A stretch of DNA of 64,000 bases. Source: Megascapheus bottae. Lineage: Eukaryota; Chordata; Mammalia; Rodentia; Geomyidae. The notes below the pieces were generated by a model. That model was not told where the DNA came from. It saw only the letters and a program-made list of their open reading frames with translations, and made no database searches. The DNA is taken from NCBI GenBank assembly GCA_024803745.1, contig JANJXV010000266.1, positions 682,001-746,000 on the forward strand. Direction: 5' to 3'. Of this stretch, positions 36,732 to 48,109 are shown piece after piece. How positions within the stretch are numbered: the stretch's first letter is position 1; each line of letters starts with the position of its first letter. A program made the translations under genes and the position numbers.

Positions 36732-38086
36732 ATCTGTTTTTCTTGTCTACATTGAGGGAAAGGGATAAGTCACAAGATGCAGAAGCGAAGAATTCAGAGG
36801 CAAATGCTGTGAGTGAATAACTTGTAAAAAGCACATTTCTTTTCTTTTCTTTTCTTTTGTTTTTTCTGGGGCTTGAACTCAGGGCCTGAGCACTGCTCTT
36901 GGCTTTTCCCAAGTCTAGCCCTCTGCCACTTGAGCCACATTGCCATATGGATTTTTATATCTGTGTGATATTAAGGACTCAAACCTAGATCTTCATGGAT
37001 GCTAGGCAAGCACTCTACCACTGGGCCAAAGTCTAAACCCCGATTAAGTATTTATAAATAGTCATCATCATCATATCAAAATATCCTTTCTCCTACAAAG
37101 AATGAACACTTATCTATGTCTGTAAGACTTTTTTTATGTCACCAATGCTTCTGTGATTTTCCCACTTGCATTTTTACAGATGACAGCACAGATATTCATC
37201 AGGAAGAAAAATAGATTAGGATAGAGAAACCTAACAACGTCCTAGTAGATTGAAGTGAAAAATATGTGCAAGATGGCCTGGGTCTTTCATCTATTTGTAG
37301 AGTGCTTGGCTACCACACAAAAAGAGTCCGGTTTGATTCTGCAGTACCATATACATAGAAAACTCTGGAAGTGGTGCTGTGGCTTGGTGGGACAGCTATA
37401 GCCTAAAGAAAGCCTAAGAACAATGGTCAGGCTCTGAGGTCAAGTCCCAGGACTAGCAAAAAAATGTGCAAGAGGCAAAATGCAAGCTGAGAAGGCACTG
37501 TGAAGCAAAATGTCTTGTGAAGTCTAAGGGGAATAGTGACAGTTAAGTTTGGATCTTACCTAAGAAAGGCTCCTTGAGCCTGAGACCAGGCTAGCACTTA
37601 CGCCTAGTTAATGACTTGGGATTTGAACAAAAAGGTGTGCTGTTTACTACATCCATATGTGAGGTGGGAAGGGAGATTCAGCCTCCAGTATGTCTTTGAG
37701 GAGGTCTTCTGTGAGCAAGGAGCTTTGGTCATTGGGCCTTGAAATGTGACCCTACCTCCCTCACAATGGAACAGAATATGGAACCCTGGTAACCAAGCCA
37801 CTGTATGTGACAACCAGCTCAAGTCAGCTCCCTTGGCCTGTGGCTCAGGAGGAAGAAAGATGTTGCTGTGCTGTTGCCAAAGGTCAGGAGGCTCGGATCT
37901 CAGGCATGAGAGATATGGATGTCTCACTTGAAGAAGTAGATGCTGGATCAGGGCCAAGACAAAATTCCAGTATATCAGGCATTTCTCTAGGAAGAAAGCC
38001 AGGAAACTCCAGGGAAACTCAGATGAGGTATATTGAGAGGAAACCTATTTGAACCCATCATCCTGCCCACAAACTACAACCTTCTT
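36732..38086 (-). repeat. Inverted, L1-free copy of the array spacer module
   Basis: The reverse complement matches 3200-4573 end to end: the 'gttgtag...gggcaggatgatgggttcaaat' start (at the right, near 38080), the block translated as LPPSQWNRIWNPGNQATV (37746-37801), the antisense and sense SINEs (now at about 37270-37460 and 36855-37040), a short ATC/GAT tract near 37063-37075, and the 'acaagaaaaacagat' end. More diverged than the array copies are from each other. Neither edge has L1. Confidence 0.82.
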
Positions 38087-38210
38087 GTGTGCTTTCAAGT
38101 GACTATACTGAGATTAGAGTGTGTCATTTCCAATCTACTCTATACCAATTCCTCAGTGTGAAGTGTGGTCCCATTCCTACGTTTGAAATATCCACTGTTT
38201 TGCCAATACA

Positions 38211-38405
38211 GTGTGATGGTAAGTCAGCTCAGACTCTGAATGAGCCTTGTAACCTATGGATCCTGGAGGAAGGCCTGTTGGAGATGCTGCTGACAAAGCT
38301 GATCCCTGCCTACCAGAAAGGTGATCTCTTTTATGTGGGAAACTTCCTGCACAATTTCAAATAGTGGAGGACAATGTAGTAGTTGCTGGAAATTCTCTTG
38401 AAAAA
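38211..38405 (+). pseudogene. RalGDS-like REM-domain exon, decayed
   Basis: After an AG acceptor near 38210, the frame gives LNEPC...LEEGLLEMLLTKLIPAYQ and GDLFYVGNFLHNFK. In RalGDS-family Ras/Ral exchange factors this region (start of the N-terminal REM domain) has the pattern LxxLV.HLVPA...GDLSYV..FL..YR. Stops follow at 38362-38364 and twice near 38378, then LLEILLKK, which matches the family's VLDLLFKR end, and a GTGAGTG donor at 38406. Introns kept, so not a retrocopy. Confidence 0.65.
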
Positions 38406-38864
38406 GTGAGTGTTCCCCCTCCAAACCCAGGTTTGCTCACCACTCCTGGCCAAGCCTTGGAATACTTGGCTCCTCTCTGAGCCTGTTTGGTTCACTGGGG
38501 TGTTCACAGGGGAGCTAAGCATGATACAATTGCACAAACTACTTCATTATGACTGGGACACCATGCCATTTCATTTCACTCACAAGCTACTGGAGTCTCA
38601 ACAGTGTGCTTACTGAGAAGTTGGATTTCAGGCATGAGTAAGTGGCTCCCAACTGCAGCCCTCACCTAGGTGACATCCTAGGAAATCCCATTTCCCAGTA
38701 AGAAATGAGGTGTCAGTACTAATGGCGGAGGCCTGTGAAATACTGGAGTCAGAGGAAAAGCTGGGGGCTGAATCACCTTTGAGCCATCAGGGAGGGATTG
38801 TGATAGCTTTGCCTGTTAGAACCTGAAAGCATTTACATTTTGATGTGTGGTCCAGTGCTGCCAC

Positions 38865-39065
38865 TTGAACCTGAACCCAGGTCTAAATGCCATCCCTTTG
38901 GTGTTCAAAAATTAGCACTGTACCATTTGAGTCATAGGTCAAGTTCTGGCTTTTTGCTGCCTAATTGAAGACAAGTGCCTTTAGACTTTTACTGACTAGA
39001 CTGGCTTTCCACTGTGATCTTCAGAGCTCAGCCTGCTGGGTGGCTAAGATTAGAGCAATGAGCAT
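38865..39065 (-). repeat. SINE, antisense (between the two REM exons)
   Basis: 'tttgagtcataggtcaagttctggc' region and 'ggtggctaagattagagcaat' give the antisense order; old and diverged. Confidence 0.55.
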
Positions 39066-39356
39066 TTAGTTCTTTATTTAGAGCATTCACTTATTGATTT
39101 ATTTAGAGCATTTACTTAGTTAATTTAAGGTGCGTTTACTTTGGACAGATGCATAGAGGCCTCTCTCAGAAGCTTCTGGAAGTGGGGTGTAAAAGTCATC
39201 CTGTTCTCGAGTGTCTCTTACCCCCCTCCCAGCACATAAGTGCACATCTCTGCAGGACAGCCACAGCATTAGAATCCTGCAAGAAAGGGGCTTTGGTAAA
39301 AGGCTCAGGATGGAGAGAGAAGGCTCTCACTTTCCTTGTACCGAATGTGCCCACAG

Positions 39357-39520
39357 CATCATGTGTTCCATCTATACGATGTGAATGGACTTCTACCCGA
39401 GTGATTTCTACGAGTTCAAGAACTGCCACACCCTGACACAACTCAAGCTCTATATGAGGCTCCACATGTCGGCTTTGGACCTGCTCTTCTAAACACAAAC
39501 TTTTTGACCAGCTGGAGGAA
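39357..39520 (+). pseudogene. RalGDS-like REM-domain exon 2, decayed
   Basis: Acceptor CCCACAG precedes 39357. The frame gives IMCSIYTM, a TGA (39382-39384), then MDFYPSDFYEFKNC and LTQLKLYMRLHMSALDL, a TAA (39490-39492), and in the next frame FDQLEEY. This follows the family pattern: a short helix, W/MD.YP.DF, a CL.QL..Y.....P..DL helix and LL.QLE. Order and spacing with the exon at 38211 fit one decayed gene. Confidence 0.65.
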
Positions 39521-39995
39521 TATGTGACCAGTAAGACCAAGAAAAAGTAGAAGTCCTGGTGTGGGTGCCTCAGAACCTGTGAGTAGGAATCCCATTTGGT
39601 CTAGATATTGGTTGGCCCTTACTTCTACAGAGCTTGGCAAAATGCCCTTTATGGGTGGTGTCAGCCAGGTAATGTCTGTCCTCTGAAAGGACTCTGGAAT
39701 AAGCACTCATTAGAAAGACCCTACACCTCCTCAGTGTTCAGTCCAAACTCCAGTTCTACAGGTTCCTCCATTAGATCCTCATGGAAGTTGAGTGACACTT
39801 CAACTTGCAGAGTCCACTCTGTCCACTCTGTACCTATTTCTATTCTTAGGTTTGGGTCATCGTGTAAGAGCTTATCCTGAACTCCGGATGAAAAACCCAC
39901 CAATGGAGCTGGTGACTGATGGAGACTGAGAATCATCACTGCACTCCAGAAAGCATGGGCCTTCTGTAGAAATTACAAAACAGGTTTAGAGTCCT

Positions 39996-40485
39996 ATGGA
40001 TATACCTTTTGCTCTGAACCCCATGTGTGACACAGTTGAACCTGCAGATACTATGGAGGAAGAAAAAGAGCAGCCAGATTTCCTTCCGTTTCCTTTCACA
40101 CTCCACCCAGAGTCAGTCCATCTGAGTCAGAGTAACACTCCACTTATTGTGCAAGCTGAAGGGGCACACGCTGGGCTCATGGAAAATGTCCCCATGGGAA
40201 GCAGCAAGTGTACTCTCAATACTGGATTCATTGGAGGAAAATGAATCCATCCTCACAGAATATCCAGACCCATCCATCTCACTAACAGAGACTCAATCTC
40301 CATTCGACAAACCAGAATCCATCCCCCTCTTAACTCAGGAAGGACATTCTGTTTCTCATGAGGAAGGAGACCCTTCTGAGGACTCGAAAGTACAATTACT
40401 GTCTGAAGGCAACTTGGAGGCCAGTCTGGATTTAGAGCTTCCCTGTCCCCTTCCTAAAAAGACGTCTCTTTATTTGCTCTCATGA
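39996..40485 (+). pseudogene. Acidic Ser/Pro/Glu-rich remnant downstream of the REM exons
   Basis: Two overlapping frames (39996-40244 and 40147-40485) give an acidic, Ser/Pro/Leu-rich sequence (EEEKEQPDFLPFPFTLHPES; later TETQSPFDKPESIPLLTQEG). RalGDS proteins have a variable acidic/Pro-rich linker after the REM domain, so this may be it, broken by a frame change near 40200. An ATTAAA lies near 40524. Assignment is by position and composition only. Confidence 0.35.
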
Positions 40486-40489
40486 TTCT

Positions 40490-40930
40490 TGTCAAGTATT
40501 CATTGTATTTACTTTGCTAACTATTAAACTCTCATTGTTAATATTATGGTGTGCAGTTCTTCAGTGCTTATTATACTGTGTTTTATTTTCCACTTATAAT
40601 GTGAGACCTCAGACACATAGGTCCTGGGTGGGCCAAAAACCAGACAGGTCTGGTCCCATAGAAGACAACCTTACTGGATATACAGGGAAATATGAAATGC
40701 ATGGAATCACCAGGAATACAGGCCAGGCCTCCATGGAAAGACAAGTCAGCTACCAAAGCTGAAGGACAGAGCAGATGCCTGGAAATGTGTTTTGTCAATC
40801 GGGAGAAGTGCCAGAGTAACTGTAATATTATGTGGGACTCTGTTCTGTGAGTTCAAGTCTGTTTATATATCCCTTGTGCTTTGTACAAATATTTAAGAAA
40901 ATTAAAATTCCACAATAGCATCAAAAATCT
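40490..40930. other. Unassigned sequence
   Basis: No element recognised. ORFs 40514-40762 (+) and 40583-40798 (-) oppose each other without known motifs. Confidence 0.35.
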
Positions 40931-40934
40931 ACTT

Positions 40935-41130
40935 TGGCTTTTAATGTTGCCTAGTTGTAGAGTGCTCGCCTAGTATACAAGAAGACCTTGATTCAATTCC
41001 TCGACACTGCATACACAGAAAAAGCAGATGGGGCACTGTTGCTCAGGTGTCAGAGTGCCACCCTTGAACAAATGTGGCCAAGGACAGTTCCTGGTCCCTC
41101 AGTTCAAGCCGCAGGACTAGCCAAACAAGA
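40935..41130 (+). repeat. ID-like SINE, sense
   Basis: 'gtagagtgctcgcctagtat', 'agcagatggggcactgttgc' and 'cctcagttcaagccgcaggac'. Confidence 0.75.
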
Positions 41131-41529
41131 AATCATACCATTTTCCACACATTTGGAAATAAATCTGATTTATCTAACCCTACTTCTTTTTTGCCAGTCC
41201 AGAGTGTGTGCCACCAAGCCAAACTACTGGCCCCCAACCTTACTATTTTTAATCATTTAATTTTTTTACATAATCATATTTCATGCTGTCTGTATTAATA
41301 CCATAAACAGTATGCTTAGTGTAATAATGTTAAAGGTAAAACATAAGAAATTAATAACTAAAATTCCTTTTATATTAGTTTTATAGCATTACTACAATTT
41401 TATGAGAAAAATTACTTAGAATGTTTATTTTAGAGTTCAAGTAATCCATTTTGATAAATATATCAACCTACATCATTTATTTGAACACATTTTAAACTAT
41501 TTTTTTCAGGAATGAAAATACATATATAT

Positions 41530-41695
41530 TTGTTGTAAATGAAATTTATGACTTGGGGGGAAAGGAAAGAGAAAATGGGGGAGGGGGTAACAGTGTTTAC
41601 AAGAAATGTACTCATTACATATGTAACAGCAATCTCTTTGTATATCACCTTGAACAACAAATTTTTTGAAAAGTACAATAAGTTTAAATGTCTAC
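41530..41695 (+). repeat. Interspersed repeat of unknown family, copy 1
   Basis: G-rich start ('gggggagggggtaacagtg') then 'aagaaatgtactcattacat' and 'atgtaac', ending near 'ttgaacaacaaatt'. A related sequence lies at about 48215-48320, so it is a dispersed repeat. Not identified. Confidence 0.5.
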
Positions 41696-41701
41696 TTTGG
41701 G

Positions 41702-41915
41702 CAGAATTTTTTTGCCAGTACTGGGCTTAGACTCAGGACCTGAGCACGATCCTTGTTTTTGTTTTTGTTTATTCTTAAGGCGCAAGTTCCATCACATGTG
41801 CCACAGCACCACTTTTATCTTTTTTTATCAATGTTGTGCTGAGGAATTGAACTTGGGTCTTCATTCATGCTCGGCAAGAACACTTCCACTAGGCTTAACT
41901 TATGGCCCAAGTGGG
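41702..41915 (-). repeat. ID-like SINE, antisense
   Basis: 'tgtgccacagcaccactttta' region and 'ctgaggaattgaacttggg' in antisense. Confidence 0.7.
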
Positions 41916-42004
41916 AAGGAAGTTTTCCATAAAATATGTAGGAAATATGTACACTAAGGAAAAGCCATCAAAAATAGAAGAAAAATTATATACTTAGATA
42001 ACAA

Positions 42005-42390
42005 CATGCCAGTATTATGGCAGATCTCTGTAATTCTAGCTTCAAGAGTGGCCTATTTGGACCGGGAGTTGGCTGGCTGAAGTAAAGTGCTATCCTTGAG
42101 CAAGCCCTAGGACAGTGCTCTGGCCATGAGTTGAAGCCATAGGACATGCAAAAAATAATAATTTAATGCCCGTGACTGGTGGCTCACCCTGGTAATCCTA
42201 GCTACCCTGGAGGATCGAGGTTCAAAGACGGCCCAGGCATAAAAATCTGTGAGAATCTTATTTCCAAGTAATCCAGAAAATTCAAAATGACAATGTGCCT
42301 CAAGTGGTAGAGCTCTTGCCTTGAGCTGAAGAGCTTAAGGTAAACATCCAGGCCCAGAGTTCAAGCCCCATGAGTGAAAAAAAGAAAAAG
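42005..42390 (+). repeat. Two SINEs in tandem, sense
   Basis: First unit about 42005-42160, second about 42165-42390 with 'tggctcaccctggtaatcc' head and A-rich tail. Start of a SINE-dense cluster that runs to about 44775. Confidence 0.65.
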
Positions 42391-42404
42391 AAAAAGAAAG
42401 CCCT

Positions 42405-42706
42405 TATCTAAGGCTGGAGTGCACACTAGTGGTAGTTTGCTTGCCTAGTATGCACAAAGCCCTGTGTTCAATTACCCTGTATCACTTACACCAAAAAAAA
42501 GCTGGAAATGATCTCAGAAGGTTGGGTTCTGAGGATCACAGTTCAAAGCCAGGCCAGACACTAAAGTGCATGAAACTGTTTCTTCCACTTAAGCAGTAGA
42601 AAACCAGAAGTGACACCGTGGCTCAAGGTGTTTAAGGTTGTAGCCTTGAGCTGAAGAGCTCAGGGACACTGCCCAGGTGCACAATTAAAGTCTTACAACC
42701 AAAAGA
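42405..42706 (+). repeat. ID-like SINE followed by B1/ID SINE, sense
   Basis: 'gtttgcttgcctagtatgca' (42438) and then 'gaagtgacaccgtggctca' (42607) and 'cagggacactgcccagg' (42661). Confidence 0.65.
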
Positions 42707-42711
42707 GAGAC

Positions 42712-42782
<71 letters not shown>

Positions 42783-42895
42783 GAGACAGAGACAGAGAGA
42801 GAGACAGAGACAGAGAGAGAGACAGAGAGACAGAGAGACAGACAGGCAGACAGACAGAGACAGACAGACAGAGAGACAGAGACAGAGACATCAAA
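42707..42895 (+). repeat. (GA)n/(GACA)n microsatellite
   Basis: About 190 bp of GA repeats with GACA interruptions, grown from a SINE tail. The minus-strand Ser/Leu ORF 42685-42906 is its translation. Confidence 0.9.
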
Positions 42896-42899
42896 CAGT

Positions 42900-43435
42900 C
42901 AGGCACTGCTGGCTGAAGCGTGTAATTCTACCTACTATGGAGGCTGAGATTGGAGGATCTTGGTTCAAAGCCCAAAGCCAGCCTGGACACATATGTTTGT
43001 GAGACTTACATCACCAATTAACTACCAGAAACCAAAAATGGAGCTGTAGAGGAAGAGCGCTAGCCTTGAGCTGAAGAGGTCAGGGACAGTCCAGGCCCAA
43101 AGTCCAAGCAACATGACGAATCAATAATAAAAAAAAGAAGATAGCTAATAGTAATGATGAATACATTTGGGCTGGGAGTTTGGCCTAGTGGTAGAGTGCT
43201 TGCCTAGCATGCACGAAGACCTGGGTTCAATTCCTCAATATCACATACATAGAAAAATGCTGGAAGTGGTGCTGAGGCTGAAGTGGTAGAGGCCTAGCCT
43301 TGAGAAAATATAAGGACAGTGCTCAGTCCCTGAGTTCAAGCCCAGGACTGGCCAAATCAAAAGTAGTAGAGCACTGGCATTGAACTGAAGATCTGAGGAA
43401 CAGCCCAGGCACAGAGTTCAAGCACCGCAAACAAC
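42900..43435 (+). repeat. Three SINE units in tandem, sense
   Basis: A B1/ID unit (about 42900-43125), an ID-like unit (about 43165-43360, 'ggtagagtgcttgcctagca') and a tail fragment (about 43361-43435, 'gaacagcccaggcacagag'). Confidence 0.65.
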
Positions 43436-43804
43436 AACAACAAAATCTATGAAATGGCAGTGGTGGATTTAAGCTAAGCAAAAATAGAGTAGAAATTGGT
43501 AAAATACATATTTGTGTGTAAGCAAAATAGCCAGACTTATGCATTAGAACAGGATAGCAACTTGAAAAAAAATTTTGTTTTCCATCTCACTAGGTCCTGT
43601 CTCTTAATTTATTCAAGTAAGTAAAATGCTGGGTTTTATAATCATTGCTCTGAATATTAGAAAATCATAATATCTCTCATTAACCAACAAAGACCAGGAA
43701 CTGGGGCTTCGTTGAAATGGCAGAGTATCAGGCAAGAGAAGAAAGCATTGAAGTAAGAACTTGAAGTTCTTGATCCAGAACCTGCATAGTAACAGAGCAG
43801 CAGC

Positions 43805-44020
43805 CTGGTGATGGTACCTCACACCTATAATCTTAGCTACTCAGGAGGCTAAGATCTGAGAATCAAAGTTTAAAGCCAGCCAAAGTACCCAGTTAACTGC
43901 CAGAAAAACCAGAAGTGGCACTGTGGCTCACAGATTAAAGCACTAGCCTTGAGCTGAAGAGCTCAGGGACAGTGCCCAGGCCCAGAGTTCAAGCCCCACA
44001 ATTGACAAAAATCAAACAAG
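43805..44020 (+). repeat. B1/ID dimeric SINE, sense
   Basis: 'cctataatcttagctactca' and 'agaagtggcactgtggctca' followed by 'gacagtgcccaggcccagag' and an A-rich tail. Confidence 0.8.
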
Positions 44021-44224
44021 CAAACAAAACTCACAAAGAAGCCTGCAGACCACAGTGGTTCTGCTGAGTCTCTTCTCTATGGGGATCAGGAAACATTTCA
44101 CTTTTTCTGTCTCTTCCCATCTCAACATTCATACTAAAATAAGACTGTGTTGAAAGTTTCAATTTATAAAAATGTTTTTCATGAAGCACCCTGAAATATT
44201 CATCGCTTATATCTCAATTGAAGA

Positions 44225-44335
44225 TAGTTGATTTGGGGCTGCATTGGTACAGTGCTAGCCTTGAGCAGAAAAGGTCAGGGATAGAGCTGAAGCACTCAGT
44301 TGAAGACCCAGTGCCAACACACAAAAGAAATTATG
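44225..44335 (+). repeat. SINE tail fragment, sense
   Basis: 'ggctgcattggtacagtgct' and 'agaaaaggtcagggataga'. Confidence 0.55.
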
Positions 44336-44429
44336 CACTTTATACATATTTTCTAATTTCTTAATGAATTTTTCAGTCTGTATAAATATAGGGTACATTC
44401 CTTGTTACTTAAGTAAGATTGCTCTTTTT

Positions 44430-44775
44430 TTTCTTTTTGCCAGTCCTACGGCTTGGACTCAGGGCCTAGACATTTTCATTGGACTCGCTTGCCCAAGGTG
44501 AGTGCTCTGCCTCTTTAAACACAGCGCCACTTCTAGCTTTTTTCTGAATATGCGGTACCGGTGAATAGAACCTAGGTCTTCATGCATTCTAGGTGAGCAC
44601 TCTACCATTAGGCTACATTCCCAGGCAGTGAGATTCCTCTTACAGTCATTGTATGTTCACAGAGTTTGATCTCACACACTGTAGGGCCCTGGTTGGCTTT
44701 GACCTGTGATCCTAAGCCCTGAGCCTCCTAAGTAGCTGAAATTAAGTTGTGAGCCAGCATGATGGCTTCCATTCT
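44430..44775 (-). repeat. Two antisense SINEs
   Basis: An ID-like unit (about 44430-44630, 'gcggtaccggtgaatagaac') and a B1-like unit (about 44635-44775, 'gagcctcctaagtagctga'). Confidence 0.65.
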
Positions 44776-44819
44776 TTTTTCTACAAAAATATATGTAGTT
44801 ATCTAAAATATATCTATAG

Positions 44820-45935
44820 CTGAAAAAAATGAATCTCTCCCAAACAAATCTTCAAAGAAACAACCATCCTATTAAAAGGTGGGCTAAAGACTTAAAAGAG
44901 TATTCTCTGAAGAAAAAATTAAAATGGGCTTTAGACACATGAAGAAATGCTCCATATCTCTAGCAATAAGGGAAATGAAAATCAAAACAACTTTGAGATT
45001 CCACCTGACTCCAGTCAGAATGGCCATTATCAAAAAATCTAATAAGTGATACTGGTGGGGAAGTGACCAGGTGGGATCACACCTACACTGTTGGTGTGAG
45101 TGTAAACTCGTTCAACCACTAGGGAAAGCAGTATGGTGGTTCCTCAAAAGACTGAACATAGAGCTCCCCTATGATCCAGCAAATCCACTACTTGGCATCT
45201 ACCCAATTGTCCAGAAAAAAGGACATACTAAAGCCACTACCACAATGATGCTCATTGCAGCACTATTTACCATAGCAAAGATATGAAACCAACCCAGATG
45301 CCACTCAGTAGATGACTGAATCAAGAAGATGTGGTACTTATACACAATGGAATGCTATGCTGCCATCAGAAGGAATGACATCGCCCCATTTGTAAGGAAA
45401 TGGAAAGACTTGGAAAAATTCATATTAAGTGAAGCAGCCAGACCCAAAGAAACATAAGCTCAATGGTTTCCCTCATTTGTAATAATTAGTTCACATCTAG
45501 GACTCTCCTAGCAGAGGATTACAATAACTCAAAAACCTAGGTATATAAGGTCATATAGGATGAGGCTAAATGAAAGGATCTCTAGGATATGGGAACAAGA
45601 GCTATATCTTGTGTCATCGTTGCTCTTAATCTTGTGTGATTTTTGTCCTTAATCTACTATGTTATTTCTCATCTCTTATTTTGCCCTTTGGTTAATGTCA
45701 GATTGTTACTGTATCTGATTTTTCCCTGGCATATTGTATATATGTTTATTTGTTTATGTCAAATAGGAAAGGGAAGGGGGGAAACAAGATGATTGGGAAG
45801 GGGAGGGGAGAGGGAATTGGGGACAAAAATATGTGGAGTGGAATAAATGTGTGAGAAGTAATGCAGTCAACTACCTGTAAATGTAATCGTAACCCCTCTA
45901 TACATTACCCTGAAAATAAAAAAGAGACTATAAAA
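44820..45935 (+). mobile_element. L1 3' end, older than the array copies
   Basis: ORF2 C-terminal part with diverged zinc region ([17 protein letters not shown] at 45077-45127), stop-broken after 45286, then a 3' UTR with G-rich tract (about 45770-45815) and an A-rich end near 45920. 5'-truncated, like most retrotransposed L1 copies. Confidence 0.8.
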
Positions 45936-46004
45936 ATATCTGTAGAAAATGAGGTTGGATGATGGAAACAACCAGATGCCCTACTACAAAAAATGTGATA
46001 CACG

Positions 46005-46038
<34 letters not shown>

Positions 46039-46620
46039 CACACACAAACGCACACACACAATGGAATGATATATAGCCAACTGACAAGACAAAATAATGG
46101 CATTCTCGGGGAAGTGGAAGAAAAGGGAAAAAAATCATATTAAGTGAAGTAAGCCAAACTCAAAGGAACATAGGCCCAAGAGTCTCCCTCATTTGTCAAA
46201 TTCAGTAGAAACCTTGGGCTCTGCTACCAGAGATTAACAATAGAACAAAATCTAGAGACATCGTGACAAATAGTATGACACTAAATGTAAGGACCTCCAA
46301 GATAAAGAAACAAAACTCATATAATGAGTGATTGTTGTCCTTAATGAACTATGTGATCTCTTATCTCTTTTGCTATCCCTTGGTTATATCATATTGTTAC
46401 AATATTTCACCTTGTTTTCTGATATATTTCATATGTGCCTAATTGGTTATTTGAAATTGGATAGGGAAGGGGGGAAATGAACATGAATGGGGGTAGGGGA
46501 AGGGAAATGGGGACCATATCATTACATGGGGTATCAAAGTTTGAGAAGTAATGCACCTTCTATCTGGTGAATATAATGTAACCCTTCTATAAATTACAAT
46601 AAATATAAATACATAAAAAG
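45936..46620 (+). mobile_element. Second L1 3' end, with (CA)n insertion
   Basis: Starts in the last part of ORF2 ('ggaagtggaagaaaagggaa', then 'attaagtgaagtaagccaaac'), interrupted or preceded by a CA microsatellite (about 46001-46060), and runs through a 3' UTR with G-rich tract (about 46465-46515) to an A-rich end near 46615. Confidence 0.7.
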
Positions 46621-46639
46621 AAGATCTGCACAGAAAAAA

Positions 46640-47055
46640 ATAATAATGGCATTTTTGGGGTAGTGGATGAAATTAGAGTGAATCCTGTTGAGTGAGATAA
46701 GTCAAGACCAAGGAACAAAAGGTACATGGTATCCTTAATATATAGATATTAGTTTCAAACAGTAGTAGAGCGATGATTGAATAGTTGATACCCAAAGTTC
46801 TGGACATAATTTTGGAGATATAAACATAACTACATAGACATAAAAATCTAGGATAGACTACACACTCTATAGACATGTGTTTTATTATAGATTAATCTGT
46901 ATCTATGACATACAAAGACTCAGCTTAATTTTTACTATATTCTAAAATCTATGTGCCAGTGATTGTATAGCGATTCCCTTCTTGAATACTTGTTGGTTAA
47001 ACATGACATTTGAAATATGATGTAAAATTCAATGTTAATAAATTTTTTAAAAAAG
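46640..47055 (+). mobile_element. Third L1-like 3' fragment, old
   Basis: 'ttgagtgagataagtcaaga' is a diverged form of the L1 3' ORF2 block; A-rich end near 47040-47055. Minus-strand ORF 46673-46876 is a chance frame. Confidence 0.5.
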
Positions 47056-47430
47056 AGGCTAGAGGTAAACACCACTAATGTACTTGCTCTAAGTGGTACA
47101 GAAATTTTCTTAATGAATCAAGGGTTTTTATTACATCTTTATGCAATTATTTTAGTTCTGAGTGTTCTACACTCAATGATACTTCTGGAAAGATGATATA
47201 GCTGACTGTGTAGATGGTATGAAGACATACTGGCCTAAACGTAGAATAAAGCATTGGTAAGTGGCTGTTAGCTGTCCAGATTCTACTGGAATATGTGGAA
47301 TGAATTTATTAAGCACAATGCAGGCTCTTAGTCAGATCAGGATCAAGATTATGTGGTTCCATCAGATGAATGAGGAAAGATCAGAAAAATCTACTAAGAT
47401 ATCCAGATATACTTTTTAAACTAAGGTATC
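47056..47430. other. Unassigned sequence
   Basis: No gene or repeat recognised. Confidence 0.4.
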
Positions 47431-47431
47431 T

Positions 47432-47910
47432 GGACTCCTTTTTTTTCTTTCTTGGTGGGGAGGTTGAACTTTGGACCTGGGCAAGGTCTCTTAGTTCTTT
47501 TTCCTCAAGGCTAATGCTGTACCAGTTTTAGCCACAACTCCACTTAGTTTTTGGGTGGATAAGTGGAGAGTAGAATCTTACAGTTTTTTTGTTTTCATTT
47601 TATTTGCTTGCAAAGGCTTTGAATCACCTTCTCCCTGGCTAGTAGAATGACAATTATGACCCTGCAGCGCCTGGCTAGTGATTTTTTGAAAACTGGACTT
47701 TATTCCAAATCACATAACTGGTTCCTAGCAAAGTTTTGAAGCCTGACTTAAATGTGACAGATTTTTGTCACTTGGAGACACTCTGTGCTGAACGTAAGAA
47801 ATCTACCATGTGAGTCACAGTGGCACTTCCAGTTTTTTGTTTATGTGGTGCTGAGGAATGGAATCCAGGGTTTCATACATGCTAGGCAAGCTTCATTTTC
47901 ACCCCAAGGT
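47432..47910 (-). repeat. Two degenerate antisense SINEs
   Basis: A B1/ID-like unit (about 47432-47690, 'ctggctagtagaatgacaat') and an ID-like unit (about 47790-47905, 'gagtcacagtggcacttcc'). Confidence 0.55.
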
Positions 47911-48109
47911 TTTATGTTTTGTTTTTTCAGTGTTGTTGCTTCTAAGGTACTGTATGATGTTCTTTCATTTTCATTGCTTTTTACCTCTTTTCTTCTTTTT
48001 CCCTTTAGTTTTATTCTCTGTAGTCACTGTGTTGAATTCGGGTACCCTGTGTCTTGTACATAGGTTTATGTGATTTGGGGAATGGAGAGGGTATAATAAA
48101 ATGGTAAAA

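Noticed and set aside
37746..38052. Small proteins at 37746-37931 and 37807-38052 that match array ORFs at 3261-3540
   Set aside because: The match reflects the shared module in two frames at once, with stops at different places. No evidence of coding selection.
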